NCBI GenBank assembly: GCA_023423975.1
Contig: JAFAEO010000068.1
Span: 1-64,000 of the forward strand
Direction: 5' to 3'
Length of the DNA: 64,000 nt
Source: Pseudomonadota bacterium
Lineage (GTDB): Bacteria > Pseudomonadota > Gammaproteobacteria > Burkholderiales > Burkholderiaceae_B
A model generated the notes under the pieces. The model made no database searches and had not been told where the DNA came from. It was given only the letters and a program-made list of their open reading frames with translations. Numbering within the stretch: position 1 is the first letter of the stretch; each line of letters opens with the position of its first letter. Shown piece by piece: positions 54,627-63,824 of the stretch. Position numbers and translations under genes: made by a program.

Positions 54627-56336
54627 TCAGCCCGATTTCGCCTGTAATGCGCCTTCGATCGCCGCCATCCAGATCTCAACAGCCCTGGCGCCACCATCAG
54701 CCACCCCTAGTACGCGATCTCCAAGATAAGTAGCTCGCCCCAGCGCAGGCTTCATATTAGCAGTACTCATGGCACCCTCACCAGCTGCCTTGACTGCAAT
54801 CTCGAATGCTTTTTGTGCCGAAGCGCCCTCGTTCAGCGCCTTTAGCCATTCGGCGGAGGCCGGAGCCAAAGCGTCAAACATGGTTCGGTCACCAATTTTA
54901 GCGCCTCCAAGGTCAGAAACCGCTGCCGTAGCAACGGCAAATGCCTGCTGCCAGTGTCTGGCCGTCGGCAAATCTAAATTGGCAAGTTCTCGTCCGGCTC
55001 GCATTAAGGCGGTCGCGTAGAAAGGACCCGAGCTGCCGCCAATAGCCCCCTGCAATGCATGCGCCACAGAAACCAGCGCTGCTTCAGGTGTAGCCGTGGA
55101 CGAAACAGGCATTTCCCGCATGGCCTTGGCCGCCCGCAGCATACTCACGCCAAGGTCTCCGTCGCCAGCTTTGCTGTCAAGTTCAGTCAATTCAGTTTCT
55201 GCAGATTCAAGGGCATTTGCAACCTTATTAATGACCTGTCGAATCAACCCTTGCAGCGGACCCAACTTCAAGCTGCTGAAATCGGGCGCTTGCCTCTTGC
55301 AGACGTCAATTAATCTCTGATCGCTGGGTATACTGCAGGAGGGTCTCCAGGCAGGCGCATCCGTGGCTTCATCAAGTAATTTCAGCCAATCCGCTTCTAC
55401 AGGCAACACTGTGATCGATACGCCAGGCATCTCGAGTGCGGTCATGAAGTCACCCATATAGATGCGAGAGACTTTAAAGCCCTGCTCCCGCAGTCTTGAC
55501 CACGCCCGACGGACCACTACCAACAGCTCCATCAAAGGAGTGCCACCCAGCCCATTAACCATAAGAACGCACTCGCCGAATCCAGACTGGCTGATCTCGC
55601 TCACTACGGTTTGTACTAGCGTGTCGGTAATCTTGTCCGCGCTCATCATGGCTTCCTGCCGCACACCTCTTTCACCATGAATTCCCAAGCCGAATTCGAT
55701 TTGATCTTCGGCCAATTCGAAACCTGGCCGTCCTGCCGCGGGTACGGTGCATGGCCCCAGGCCCACACCCATCGTGCCCAGGTCATTGGCAACGCGTCTT
55801 CCCAGTAAAGCCAGATCTGATAAAGACGTTCCCCTACGCGCAGCGGCCCCGACTATCTTGTGAACTAAAACCGTACCCGCCAGGCCGCGGCGCCGATCTC
55901 GTGGCGTGATGTCCTTGAGCGATACGTCGTCGGCCACGACAACGACCTCTGTTGGTATGCCTTGTGCTGTTGCCAGCTCAGCAGCCAAACCAAAGTTGAG
56001 CCTATCGCCGGTATAATTCTTGACAATAAGCAAGGCACCAGCAGGCCCTGCCACCGTAAGGATAGCCGCTAGTATTGAATCGACATCGGGAGATGTAAAA
56101 ACGTCGCCAGCCACAGCGGCAGACAACATGCCATTGCCGACATACCCGGCATGCGCCGGCTCATGACCACTGCCCCCTCCCGAAATAACCGCAACCTTCC
56201 GTTCAGCACCTGCGGGCAGGTCACGATAGATAACGACATTTGCGTTCGACGCCAGCAGCAACTTTTCAGAGCATAGTGTCAACCCCTCGAGCATTTCCCG
56301 AACAGTTCTAGCTGGATCGTTGATAAGCTTCTTCAT
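54627..56336 (-). CDS. Fused DhaK-DhaL dihydroxyacetone/tetrulose kinase
   Basis: 569 residues. DhaK domain (about 1-330): GGGSGHEP at 53-60, NYTGD at 107-111 and the substrate-binding His220 in GIHGERG. DhaL domain (about 355-569): DSKAGDGD at 387-394 with the Mg-binding Asps D387, D392 and D394. Such ATP-dependent fused kinases phosphorylate dihydroxyacetone, glyceraldehyde or tetruloses such as erythrulose. In the cluster it lies after the TRAP genes. ATG follows AAGGAGAGCTT. Confidence 0.9.
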   Translation of the reverse strand: MKKLINDPARTVREMLEGLTLCSEKLLLASNANVVIYRDLPAGAERKVAVISGGGSGHEPAHAGYVGNGMLSAAVAGDVFTSPDVDSILAAILTVAGPAGALLIVKNYTGDRLNFGLAAELATAQGIPTEVVVVADDVSLKDITPRDRRRGLAGTVLVHKIVGAAARRGTSLSDLALLGRRVANDLGTMGVGLGPCTVPAAGRPGFELAEDQIEFGLGIHGERGVRQEAMMSADKITDTLVQTVVSEISQSGFGECVLMVNGLGGTPLMELLVVVRRAWSRLREQGFKVSRIYMGDFMTALEMPGVSITVLPVEADWLKLLDEATDAPAWRPSCSIPSDQRLIDVCKRQAPDFSSLKLGPLQGLIRQVINKVANALESAETELTELDSKAGDGDLGVSMLRAAKAMREMPVSSTATPEAALVSVAHALQGAIGGSSGPFYATALMRAGRELANLDLPTARHWQQAFAVATAAVSDLGGAKIGDRTMFDALAPASAEWLKALNEGASAQKAFEIAVKAAGEGAMSTANMKPALGRATYLGDRVLGVADGGARAVEIWMAAIEGALQAKSG

Positions 56337-56369
56337 AAGCTCTCCTTATCGGTTAAACATTATGCGGCG

Positions 56370-57635
56370 CTATGTAGTCAGCCACAGCGAAAGCCAAGGT
56401 ATCGCCGTCACCAGAGCCAGCGCGACAACCATGGTGAAGACAACATGAAGAATATACGGAAAGCAATGCTCAATTTGTATGTTGATTAATTTGGTTGTAA
56501 CAAACAAGTTGACAGACAAAGGCGGCGTTGCTCCGCCAATAGCCAAACCGAGCATCAGAATCGCGCCAAAATGCACTGGGTCCATGTCGATGGTGGTGAC
56601 CAGTGTCATGAAAATGGGCGTCATGATGACAATTATGGCAATTGTCTCCATAAAGGTGCCAAGTAGAAGTATGAACCCCACTAACATCACCAACACGACA
56701 AATTCGCTGGGTGCTACAGCAATAATAAATGAGCTGAGCATTTGCGGAATCTTTTCCATTGCCATGACCCATGAAAAGGGACTTGAGGCGGCAATAACGA
56801 AAAGAATGATGGCGCTTCCCTTGGCCGAGCGGATGAAGACCGAGCATAAATCGCGAAAGCTCAGTTCCTTGTAAACCATGGTCGAAAGGACCAAAGCATA
56901 CGCCACGGCGACGACCGCGGATTCGGTGGGAGTAAACAGTCCTGACATGATGCCGCCCAGAATGATGGCAGGCATCAATAACGGCAATATACTACCCTTT
57001 AAAGCAACAAGCAGTTCAGTATTACTGCTGCGCTTTTCGGTTTTTGGAAAATTCCTGACTCTCGCTGCCCACATGGCATAGACTATGAGAAGCAGAACCG
57101 TGAGAATTCCGGGCAGAATACCCGCCAGGAACAAGTCACCGATTGGTACCCCCGCAGAAACCCCAAAAATAACCATGGGCAGGCTGGGAGGAATCACAAT
57201 ACCGAGCGAACCGGCACCAGCCATGATGGAAGCCACAAAGCCCTTGTCATAGCCCTTTTTAACCATTTCGGGTTGAATAATCGAGCCGACTGCAGCACAA
57301 GTTGCCGCTCCTGAACCTGATATAGAGGAAAAAAAAGCGGATGCCACGACACCAGACATAGCCAGCCCGCCTCGAACATGCCCCAGTAAAGCGTGGGCCA
57401 GATTCATCAGCCGACTAGTTGTACCGTATGCCATGAGGTTTCCTGCCAGTATGAACAAAGGCAAGGCAAGTAAGGGAAAAGAGTCTACCCCCGCCACCAT
57501 TCTTTGCACAACTACGCCAGGAGCAGGAAACCCGTCGAGCAAGAGAAATAGAAAGGCGGCGATGGAGATGGAAAACCCAATGGGTATCCCTATCAATATG
57601 GCGACGATTAGTATTCCAAAGAAAGCAATCAGCAT
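56370..57635 (-). CDS. TRAP transporter large permease (DctM)
   Basis: 421 residues with about 12 hydrophobic segments; the DctM hallmark block SSISGSGAATCAAVGSI is near residue 108 and PPSLPMVIFG near 150. Start ATG shares one base with the dctQ stop (TAATG). Carries the transport path for the acid or polyol fed to the downstream catabolic enzymes. Confidence 0.92.
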   Translation of the reverse strand: MLIAFFGILIVAILIGIPIGFSISIAAFLFLLLDGFPAPGVVVQRMVAGVDSFPLLALPLFILAGNLMAYGTTSRLMNLAHALLGHVRGGLAMSGVVASAFFSSISGSGAATCAAVGSIIQPEMVKKGYDKGFVASIMAGAGSLGIVIPPSLPMVIFGVSAGVPIGDLFLAGILPGILTVLLLIVYAMWAARVRNFPKTEKRSSNTELLVALKGSILPLLMPAIILGGIMSGLFTPTESAVVAVAYALVLSTMVYKELSFRDLCSVFIRSAKGSAIILFVIAASSPFSWVMAMEKIPQMLSSFIIAVAPSEFVVLVMLVGFILLLGTFMETIAIIVIMTPIFMTLVTTIDMDPVHFGAILMLGLAIGGATPPLSVNLFVTTKLINIQIEHCFPYILHVVFTMVVALALVTAIPWLSLWLTT

Positions 57636-58126
57636 TAGGCAACCTCTTCTGGAGTTTCTACCTGCTCATTATTCAGTAGCGCCTTGATGTCCATCAGCAG
57701 GTAGAAAATCATGAAAACACCCGCCAAAGGTAAGGATAGGACGATGTAACCGAACGGAATGTTCATGGCCGCCGTCTGGACCATCATCTCGGTTTGGACC
57801 GTGATGATGCTGTTTTTCAGCAGAACGACAACAAACGCAATGAGGATAAGGTTGACTGCAATGTAGCCGTAACGTTCAATACTCTTGGGTAGCAAGCGTA
57901 CGAAAAAATTAATTTGTATATGCGACCGCTCCTTGATAGCTAAAGCGGCTCCTACAAACGTAATCCAAATCATTGCGTAGCGCGCAAACTCGGAAGTCCA
58001 CGGCAAAGAGATCTCGAACACGAAACGCAGCACCACCTCGAGCAGCAGAGCCGCGGCCATCGTTGCCAACAAGGCGCCAACAAGGTATTCCAGCGCATAG
58101 GTCAAGACATTAAGGGTTGCTTTCAT
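57635..58126 (-). CDS. TRAP transporter small permease (DctQ)
   Basis: 163 residues, four hydrophobic segments and the DctQ pattern WTSEFARYAMIWITFVGAALAI near residue 40. Coupled to dctM. Eight bases follow the receptor gene stop. Confidence 0.88.
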   Translation of the reverse strand: MKATLNVLTYALEYLVGALLATMAAALLLEVVLRFVFEISLPWTSEFARYAMIWITFVGAALAIKERSHIQINFFVRLLPKSIERYGYIAVNLILIAFVVVLLKNSIITVQTEMMVQTAAMNIPFGYIVLSLPLAGVFMIFYLLMDIKALLNNEQVETPEEVA

Positions 58127-58133
58127 GTTTAGC

Positions 58134-59138
58134 CTATTGGTTATCTTTGATCAACTTGAGCAGTTCGTCGCCATTTTGCCGCACGTAGACCTGTTCAGCT
58201 TTGGCAGCAGCATCTGCAAAGTCGTCCTTGTCGACCTCATTTATTTGCATGCCTTTTTCTCTCAGGTCACTAACCAGCTTGTCGTCATAGGCTTTTAAGC
58301 TTTCCCGAACCTTATCGCGGTGCTTGCTGGCCAGTTGCATAAGCGACTTCTGGTCTTCTTCGGACAACTTCGAATATACGTCCGGATTAATGATCAGTAC
58401 TCCAGCACCCCACAAATGTCCTGACAGCGACAAATACTTTTGCACTTCAAAGAAGTTTGCGCTGGAAATGATCGACAAGGGGTTTTCCTGACCATTTACC
58501 GTGCCTTGCTGCAAACCTGTAAACAGCTCCCCGAAACTCATGGACACTGCGCTTGCGCCCATCGCTTTAAACATCTCGAGCCGCATTTTCGAAGAATCGC
58601 TTCGAAAGCGGATGCCTTGCATATCCTTTACCTTCACTATCGGACGGGTATTATTGGTGAAGTGCCGGAAACCATTTTCCCAGTATGACAGTACCTGGAT
58701 TTTGTGTCCCCGCAGTATCTCGGAAACCTTGTCGCCAAACTTGCCATCTACCGCTTTGTACGCTTCCTCCCGTGTCTTGAATAAAAAGGGAATCTCTTCT
58801 ACACCAAGACGGGCATCCAGCCCCTGGAAAGGGGATATGCCGGGAATCAGCGCCATGTGCAATGCACCCGTCGCCACCTGACTGATCAATTCATTATGGG
58901 TACCCAGAATTCCATTGCCCATGACATCCAGTTTGACGCGTTGATTTGTGACTTGCGCCAGGTCATCGCCCATTTCAACTAGCGAGGTATGCGTTGGATG
59001 TGTATCGGGCAGGATATGGCCCACCTTGAATGTGATAGTGGGCTCTGACCCGCCGGCAGTAGAATTCTCGTTTTCCTGCGAGCATCCCACTAAAGCAAGT
59101 AGCGACGTAAAGATTGCGCCTAATAATATTTTTTTCAT
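58134..59138 (-). CDS. TRAP transporter receptor, lipoprotein type (DctP)
   Basis: 334 residues from ATG at 59136-59138 (GGAGGAG upstream). The leader ends in the lipobox LVGC (Cys about 18), so the receptor is probably lipid-anchored rather than free in the periplasm, which is less common for DctP proteins of Gram-negatives. Mature part has HILPDTHPTHTSLVEMGD and the ligand Arg in GIRFRSDSSKMRLEMFK. Ligand probably a sugar acid. Confidence 0.88.
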   Translation of the reverse strand: MKKILLGAIFTSLLALVGCSQENENSTAGGSEPTITFKVGHILPDTHPTHTSLVEMGDDLAQVTNQRVKLDVMGNGILGTHNELISQVATGALHMALIPGISPFQGLDARLGVEEIPFLFKTREEAYKAVDGKFGDKVSEILRGHKIQVLSYWENGFRHFTNNTRPIVKVKDMQGIRFRSDSSKMRLEMFKAMGASAVSMSFGELFTGLQQGTVNGQENPLSIISSANFFEVQKYLSLSGHLWGAGVLIINPDVYSKLSEEDQKSLMQLASKHRDKVRESLKAYDDKLVSDLREKGMQINEVDKDDFADAAAKAEQVYVRQNGDELLKLIKDNQ

Positions 59139-59161
59139 GTGCTCCTCCATTTCTTTAAGGC

Positions 59162-59941
59162 TTATTCGCCCCTGATTAACTGATGTTGTAGATTCATGTA
59201 GTTAGTCAGGAACATTTTGTCGGAACCAACGGTAAAGTACTTGCATCCCACCGAACGCCATTTTTTGATGGATTCAGCAGCCTGATGCATATCGAGGTGG
59301 AAATTCGGCAGAAAGAAACTCACGTTTTCTTGGTCACATACCTTGATGGTCTGCGCAATGTGTTCCACGACTTTGGGGTGATCAAGCTGCCCTCCGATTC
59401 CTAAAGACACGGAGAGGTCCATGGGGCCTAACATAATGGCATCCAATCCTTCTGTTTTGGCGATTTCGGGCAGATTTCTTATGCCCGTTTCTCCCTCAAC
59501 CAATACCATGACGAGGACATCTTCGTTTGCCTTGGTGGCGTATTCCGCCCAGTCAGTTACCAAATGGTGCCCCACACGGATGAACGGGCACGCACCACGA
59601 TTCCCCTTCGGGTAGTACTTGGTTGCGGCGACCACTTTTTCTGCCTCTGCGCGAGTCGTGATTTGAGGCACCAGGATGCCTTCGGCGCCGATATCCAATG
59701 CCTTGGTTATCAAATGGTTTTCATTGGCCATCACCCGCACGATGGGGGAAATACGAGAGGCGTTGGCCGCGCGAACCAAGTTCTCAGCGGCGCCCAGATC
59801 GTAAAAACCGTGTTCCGTATCAATGATAGTGAATGCAAATTTGCCGGAGTACCCCAGAATTTCAAGCACCTCTGGACTTCCGGTTTGCGACCATGTACCG
59901 TAGGCAAAGTCGGATTTAAGAATCTTTTCTTTCAATTTCAT
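59162..59941 (-). CDS. HpcH/HpaI-family class II aldolase
   Basis: 259 residues. Markers are GTWSQTGSPEVLEILG near 15, the metal/base motif DTEHG at 41-45, EGILVPQI near 84, VEGETGI near 145 with a metal Glu, and LGPMDLSVSLG. Enzymes of this fold make or cleave 2-keto-3-deoxy acids to pyruvate and an aldehyde. Here the aldehyde or ketone product would be handled by the kinase. Between the SDR and TRAP receptor genes. Confidence 0.9.
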   Translation of the reverse strand: MKLKEKILKSDFAYGTWSQTGSPEVLEILGYSGKFAFTIIDTEHGFYDLGAAENLVRAANASRISPIVRVMANENHLITKALDIGAEGILVPQITTRAEAEKVVAATKYYPKGNRGACPFIRVGHHLVTDWAEYATKANEDVLVMVLVEGETGIRNLPEIAKTEGLDAIMLGPMDLSVSLGIGGQLDHPKVVEHIAQTIKVCDQENVSFFLPNFHLDMHQAAESIKKWRSVGCKYFTVGSDKMFLTNYMNLQHQLIRGE

Positions 59942-59985
59942 TAGTTTGTCTCCAATGGTAATGGTGAGCCATAAAAACTCACCGG

Positions 59986-60774
59986 TTATGACAAGATGAC
60001 GCCGCCGTCAACAACCAACGACTGACCTGTGATGTAATCTGAATCTTCGGATGCAAGGAATGACACAAGCTTTGCAACATCGCTAGGTAGCCCCACCCGA
60101 CCGAGCGGGATCTTTTCGACACGCTTCTTTAGGGTCTCTCCCTTTTTCGCGTTTACATAGACGCCCATTTTTTCGTCGATCATGTCCCACATGCCCGTAT
60201 CAACGGCGCCTGGGCAATATGCGTTGACCGTGATCCCATGTTTGGCTAGCTCAAGTGCGGCCGATTGGGTAATGCCGACCACTGAAAACTTGGTGCCGAC
60301 ATAAGCGGCGAGATATTCCACCCCGCGCTTTCCGCCTGCACTGGCAGCGTTGATTATTTTCCCGCCATGCCCCTGTTTAATCATCAGCCGTGCAGCGGCT
60401 TGTACGCAGTTAATGACGCCGAACACATTGATGCTGAAAATGCGTTGCAAATCGTCTTCGGTAAAGTCAAGAAAGGGCTTCACGATATTGATGCCAGCAT
60501 TACATACGATGGTGTCTAGCGAACCTAGTTCGCCGGCGATCTTGTCGACCATGGCATTCACGGACGCACGATTGCTGACATCGGCGTCCGCCGTTACGGC
60601 GCGCCGACCTTTAGCAATAATTTCTGCAGCAACAGTTGTTGCTGCTACGTTGTCAATATCATTGACGGCTATATCGTAGCCATCATCGCAAAGCCTTAAA
60701 GCAATTGCCTTGCCAATGCCGGCACCTGCGCCGGTCACTAATGCAACTTTCCGTATTTCATCGTTATTGGGCAT
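59986..60774 (-). CDS. SDR-family polyol/sugar-acid dehydrogenase
   Basis: 262 residues from ATG at 60772-60774; a purine-rich AACGACGAGAA precedes it. Rossmann motif TGAGAGIG at 14-21, NAGI, Ser and catalytic YVGTK, and a DGGVIL C-terminus are as in 2,3-butanediol and polyol dehydrogenases. First gene of the cluster; probably oxidises the imported polyol or acid before the aldolase or kinase acts. Overall order matches a three-step oxidise-cleave-phosphorylate pathway. Confidence 0.88.
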   Translation of the reverse strand: MPNNDEIRKVALVTGAGAGIGKAIALRLCDDGYDIAVNDIDNVAATTVAAEIIAKGRRAVTADADVSNRASVNAMVDKIAGELGSLDTIVCNAGINIVKPFLDFTEDDLQRIFSINVFGVINCVQAAARLMIKQGHGGKIINAASAGGKRGVEYLAAYVGTKFSVVGITQSAALELAKHGITVNAYCPGAVDTGMWDMIDEKMGVYVNAKKGETLKKRVEKIPLGRVGLPSDVAKLVSFLASEDSDYITGQSLVVDGGVILS

Positions 60775-60903
60775 TTCTCGTCGTTTTAAAAAAGGTTGAA
60801 TAATCCCCATGGCGTATGAGGGCAGCGGTTTGACTGCTGTCATCGATCAGATTGAGTGAGGTCTTCTGTGTCCACAACAACAATCAGAGTGGTTTTTTTA
60901 TTT

Positions 60904-60945
60904 ATTGATCAATCCAAATAGATAAGGTCATCAGATGAGCTGATG
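60904..60945. promoter_or_regulatory. Two palindromes upstream of the SDR-TRAP-kinase cluster
   Basis: ATTGATCAAT at 60904-60913 is a perfect ten-base palindrome; CATCAG / CTGATG at 60929-60945 is a perfect inverted repeat with a five-base centre. They lie 130-171 bases before the first gene and are possible sites for the GntR/FadR regulator at the cluster end. Confidence 0.4.
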
Positions 60946-61770
60946 TATAAGTATATGAACTGACGACATGTTTGTCAACGTTATTTGGTGACGATGTCCG
61001 TATCCGGATCATCTTAATAGAGTCGCTCGGTAGAGAAACTCGGGAATATCTGACAGCCCTCAATACCGGCAATGCAGGCGGGTTAGCCTCTGTGCATGAC
61101 AATCACGCATCCAGTATTTTCACCGGAGTGCGGACTTGGCAAAAAAGTCAGAAACCGGCAAACGATGGATTACCAATATCTTTTGAATACCGCCAAGAAG
61201 ACGATCGATATCGTGTGCTTTTGCCGAGGAAGTGTTTGACGGCCACGCGCAGGGTTATGCAAAGAGGTAAAGGCACACAAGCCAGAACATTCAACCCTGC
61301 GCCCTATGAGTAAGTGCGGGCTAGTTCACACAAATAAACAAATCACTCAATCTATTAAAATTATTAGAATTTATAAAAAATAGACTGAAATTGTTAAGTT
61401 AAACTCAATATTATCGACTTTTAAGGCAAACACGGTGTGAGACCGGATCACGAAACGTAAAGATCAAATCTTGACACTGCGTCTACGACATCTACTCTAT
61501 TCCCGCACGAGATACGTGACGCAGTAGACGAGGGATTGTCTTTGGGGAGACAGCCAGTAAACCTGAAACAGTCGCTGTTGCTCCCGAGGTACAAGCTGGT
61601 CGAGAGCAATCAGTGAACACGGGTTCCTAACAGCAACGCATCCAGGGCTTTGAGCGAATTGAGGTCAAGTGTATTGATATTCATAAAATGGATTATGAAA
61701 ATATATGGTATCTATTTGAAGATAAATACACTCAATATACGATTTATGAAAAGTACAAATCTTATGCAAA
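60946..61770. other. Long region without a convincing gene
   Basis: The region 60775-61891 has about 1.1 kb with no supported gene. A 113-codon ORF at 60972-61313 has neither a ribosome site nor a known family, and a 60-codon ORF at 61650-61832 runs through the ssb terminator. At 61477-61530 CTGCGTCTAC is matched by GACGCAG and GTAGACG, an overlapping inverted repeat with a 37-base spacer. The 3' part is AT-rich. It could be a recombination scar or hold a small RNA; nothing more can be supported. Confidence 0.4.
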
Positions 61771-61810
61771 GAAAAAAGCCTTCGAGTTGTTTACACAGTT
61801 CGAAGGCTTT
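61771..61810 (-). terminator. Rho-independent terminator of ssb
   Basis: Perfect eleven-base arms AAAGCCTTCGA / TCGAAGGCTTT with a 14-base loop; on the minus strand the stem runs straight into TTTTTTC. It lies about 80 bases after the ssb stop. Confidence 0.8.
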
Positions 61811-61891
61811 AAACTTTAATTTTCTTATTTAATTCAAGGAATTACTATAAGATATATCCAGAATAAATTAACACAAATTACTTTATGTCAT

Positions 61892-62401
61892 TCAAAACGG
61901 AATATCGTCGTCCATGTCCATGATATTGGCCGCAGGCTTTTGCGCAGGACGCTGCTGTTGCGGTGCCTGGCTGCGCTGCTGGGGTGCCTGGCGTTGTTGC
62001 GGAGCGGAATAAGACTCATCGCCACCAAAACCGCCATCGTCCATGCCGCCAGTACCTGTACTTTCGCGACCACCCAGCATTTGCATCTGGTCTGCCACGA
62101 TTTCGGTTGAGTAACGGTCTGCGCCCGTGTCCTTGTCCTGCCACTTGCGGGTTTTCAGACGGCCTTCGACATAAACCGGGCGACCTTTCTTGAGGTATTC
62201 GCCGGCGATTTCGGCCAGACGGTTATAGAACACCACGCGATGCCATTCGGTTTCCTCACGGCGCTCGCCCGAATTCTTGTCTTTCCAGTTTGAGGTAGTG
62301 GCAATGGAGACGTTGCAGATGGCCGCGCCATCTGGTGAATAGCGAATTTCCGGGTCGCGTCCCAGATTGCCGACGAGTATGACTTTGTTGACTGATGCCA
62401 T
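61892..62401 (-). CDS. ssb: Single-stranded DNA-binding protein
   Basis: 169 residues: OB fold (about 1-110; NKVILVGNLGRDPEIRY, ETEWHRVVFYNRLAEI), a Gly/Gln/Pro-rich linker and the acidic tip MDMDDDIPF that binds partner proteins. ATG at 62399-62401. Terminator at 61771-61810. Neighbour order MFS-uvrA is the one seen in Bordetella relatives. Confidence 0.97.
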   Translation of the reverse strand: MASVNKVILVGNLGRDPEIRYSPDGAAICNVSIATTSNWKDKNSGERREETEWHRVVFYNRLAEIAGEYLKKGRPVYVEGRLKTRKWQDKDTGADRYSTEIVADQMQMLGGRESTGTGGMDDGGFGGDESYSAPQQRQAPQQRSQAPQQQRPAQKPAANIMDMDDDIPF

Positions 62402-62492
62402 GGTTAAATCCTGACTGTAGATGGTAATCAGAACAGTATATTAACTGCCCTTACCGGCTTGCACAATTGGGTCATTATAGCCACCACGGGCT

Positions 62493-63710
62493 TTACGTAG
62501 GAGATTTGAAGCTTCTGGCGGTAAAGAACCAGACGGCAGCCAGTGCCGCGCCCATGAGGAAAACGGCCGGCACACCCGTGTAGCGGGCCAGCAGGCCGCC
62601 TACCGCGCCCCCGGCGGCAACACCCAATGCCTGAGACATATTATAAAACCCCAGAGCCAGCCCCTTATGCTCTGCCGGGGCGACGCGCGATACCAGCGAC
62701 GGCTGCAACGCTTCCAGAATATTGAATGCCACGAAATAGCCCACGAAGAGCACCACAATGGCGGCAAACGAATGGGTCGCAAAAGCCATGATGGCCATGA
62801 CGATGGCCAGACCGGCTACGCTCCACTCCAGGCTTTGCTTGTGCACGTGCCGCGTTTCCGTGTAGAAAACGACCGGCACCATGGCCACAAATGAGGCCAG
62901 AATCACGGGCAGGTAGACTTTCCAGAGCGTACCTGTGGTCAACCCACCTAACCCGATCAGCAGTGGCGGCGCCACCACGAAAATGGACATCAGGATGCAG
63001 TGCAGGCAGAACACCCCAAAATTCAGGCGCAACAGGTCGCCGTTTTTCAGGACATCTTGCGCACGTGACTGGATGGCGGGTGTCTGCAAAGGGGCTACCG
63101 GTACAATAAACGTGGCCAGCAGCAGGCTGACAAAGCCCAGCAGGGAAATAACCCAGAACAAGCCCGACAGGCCGCTATATTCGACCAGCAAGGGCGCGAG
63201 CACCAGCGCCAGGGCAAACGAAATGCCAATGGAGCCGCCCACCATGGCCATGGCGCGGGTGCGCACTTCCGGGCGCGTCGCGTCTGCCACCCAGGCGGTA
63301 ATGGCCGCGGAAATGGCGCCCAACCCCTGGATGGAACGGCCAATGATAACGCCGGTCACCGAATCACTGAGGGCGCAGATGATGCCGCCGATGATGAACA
63401 GCACCATACCGCCAATAATGACCGGGCGACGTCCGAAACGGTCCGACGCCATGCCCAGCGGAATCTGCAAAATGGCCTGAGTCAGGCCATACGCGCCGAT
63501 GGCTGCGCCTACCAGGGCCGCATTGCTACCGCCGGTCAGGCTTTTGGCCGCATCGGCAAAAACCGGGGTCAGCAGGAACAGGCCCAGCATGCGAACCGCA
63601 AAAAGCAACGCCAGCGTCGTGCTGGCACGGCGTTCAGTGGGCGTAAGTTTGAGTTTAGCCGGTTTGGCAGCATCTGCTTGAGCGGGTTGACTTGGCGCAG
63701 CGGAATTCAT
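62493..63710 (-). CDS. MFS exporter, YajR-like
   Basis: 405 residues, 12 hydrophobic segments; motif A is GMASDRFGRRPVI near residue 87, and the first helix region RMLGLFLLTPVFADAAKSL is typical of YajR-type proton-driven exporters. Cytoplasmic N-tail of about 30 Ala/Pro/Lys-rich residues. Convergent with nothing; 91 bases separate it from ssb and it is divergent from uvrA. Confidence 0.88.
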   Translation of the reverse strand: MNSAAPSQPAQADAAKPAKLKLTPTERRASTTLALLFAVRMLGLFLLTPVFADAAKSLTGGSNAALVGAAIGAYGLTQAILQIPLGMASDRFGRRPVIIGGMVLFIIGGIICALSDSVTGVIIGRSIQGLGAISAAITAWVADATRPEVRTRAMAMVGGSIGISFALALVLAPLLVEYSGLSGLFWVISLLGFVSLLLATFIVPVAPLQTPAIQSRAQDVLKNGDLLRLNFGVFCLHCILMSIFVVAPPLLIGLGGLTTGTLWKVYLPVILASFVAMVPVVFYTETRHVHKQSLEWSVAGLAIVMAIMAFATHSFAAIVVLFVGYFVAFNILEALQPSLVSRVAPAEHKGLALGFYNMSQALGVAAGGAVGGLLARYTGVPAVFLMGAALAAVWFFTARSFKSPT

Positions 63711-63824
63711 TCAGCAAATAAAAAGACAAAGTGGGAGGAAGGTATAACTGGCATTGACACCTGCGTTATAGTAATGGATTAGTCCGAGAAAAACCCAGTT
63801 CGTTCAACAGGAAAAGATAATTTC

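Noticed and set aside
60972..61313. 113-codon ORF on the plus strand
   Set aside because: No ribosome site, no recognised family, and a competing ORF on the other strand; kept only as part of the empty-region note.
61650..61832. 60-codon ORF on the plus strand
   Set aside because: It runs through the perfect ssb terminator hairpin, is AT-driven and has no family resemblance.
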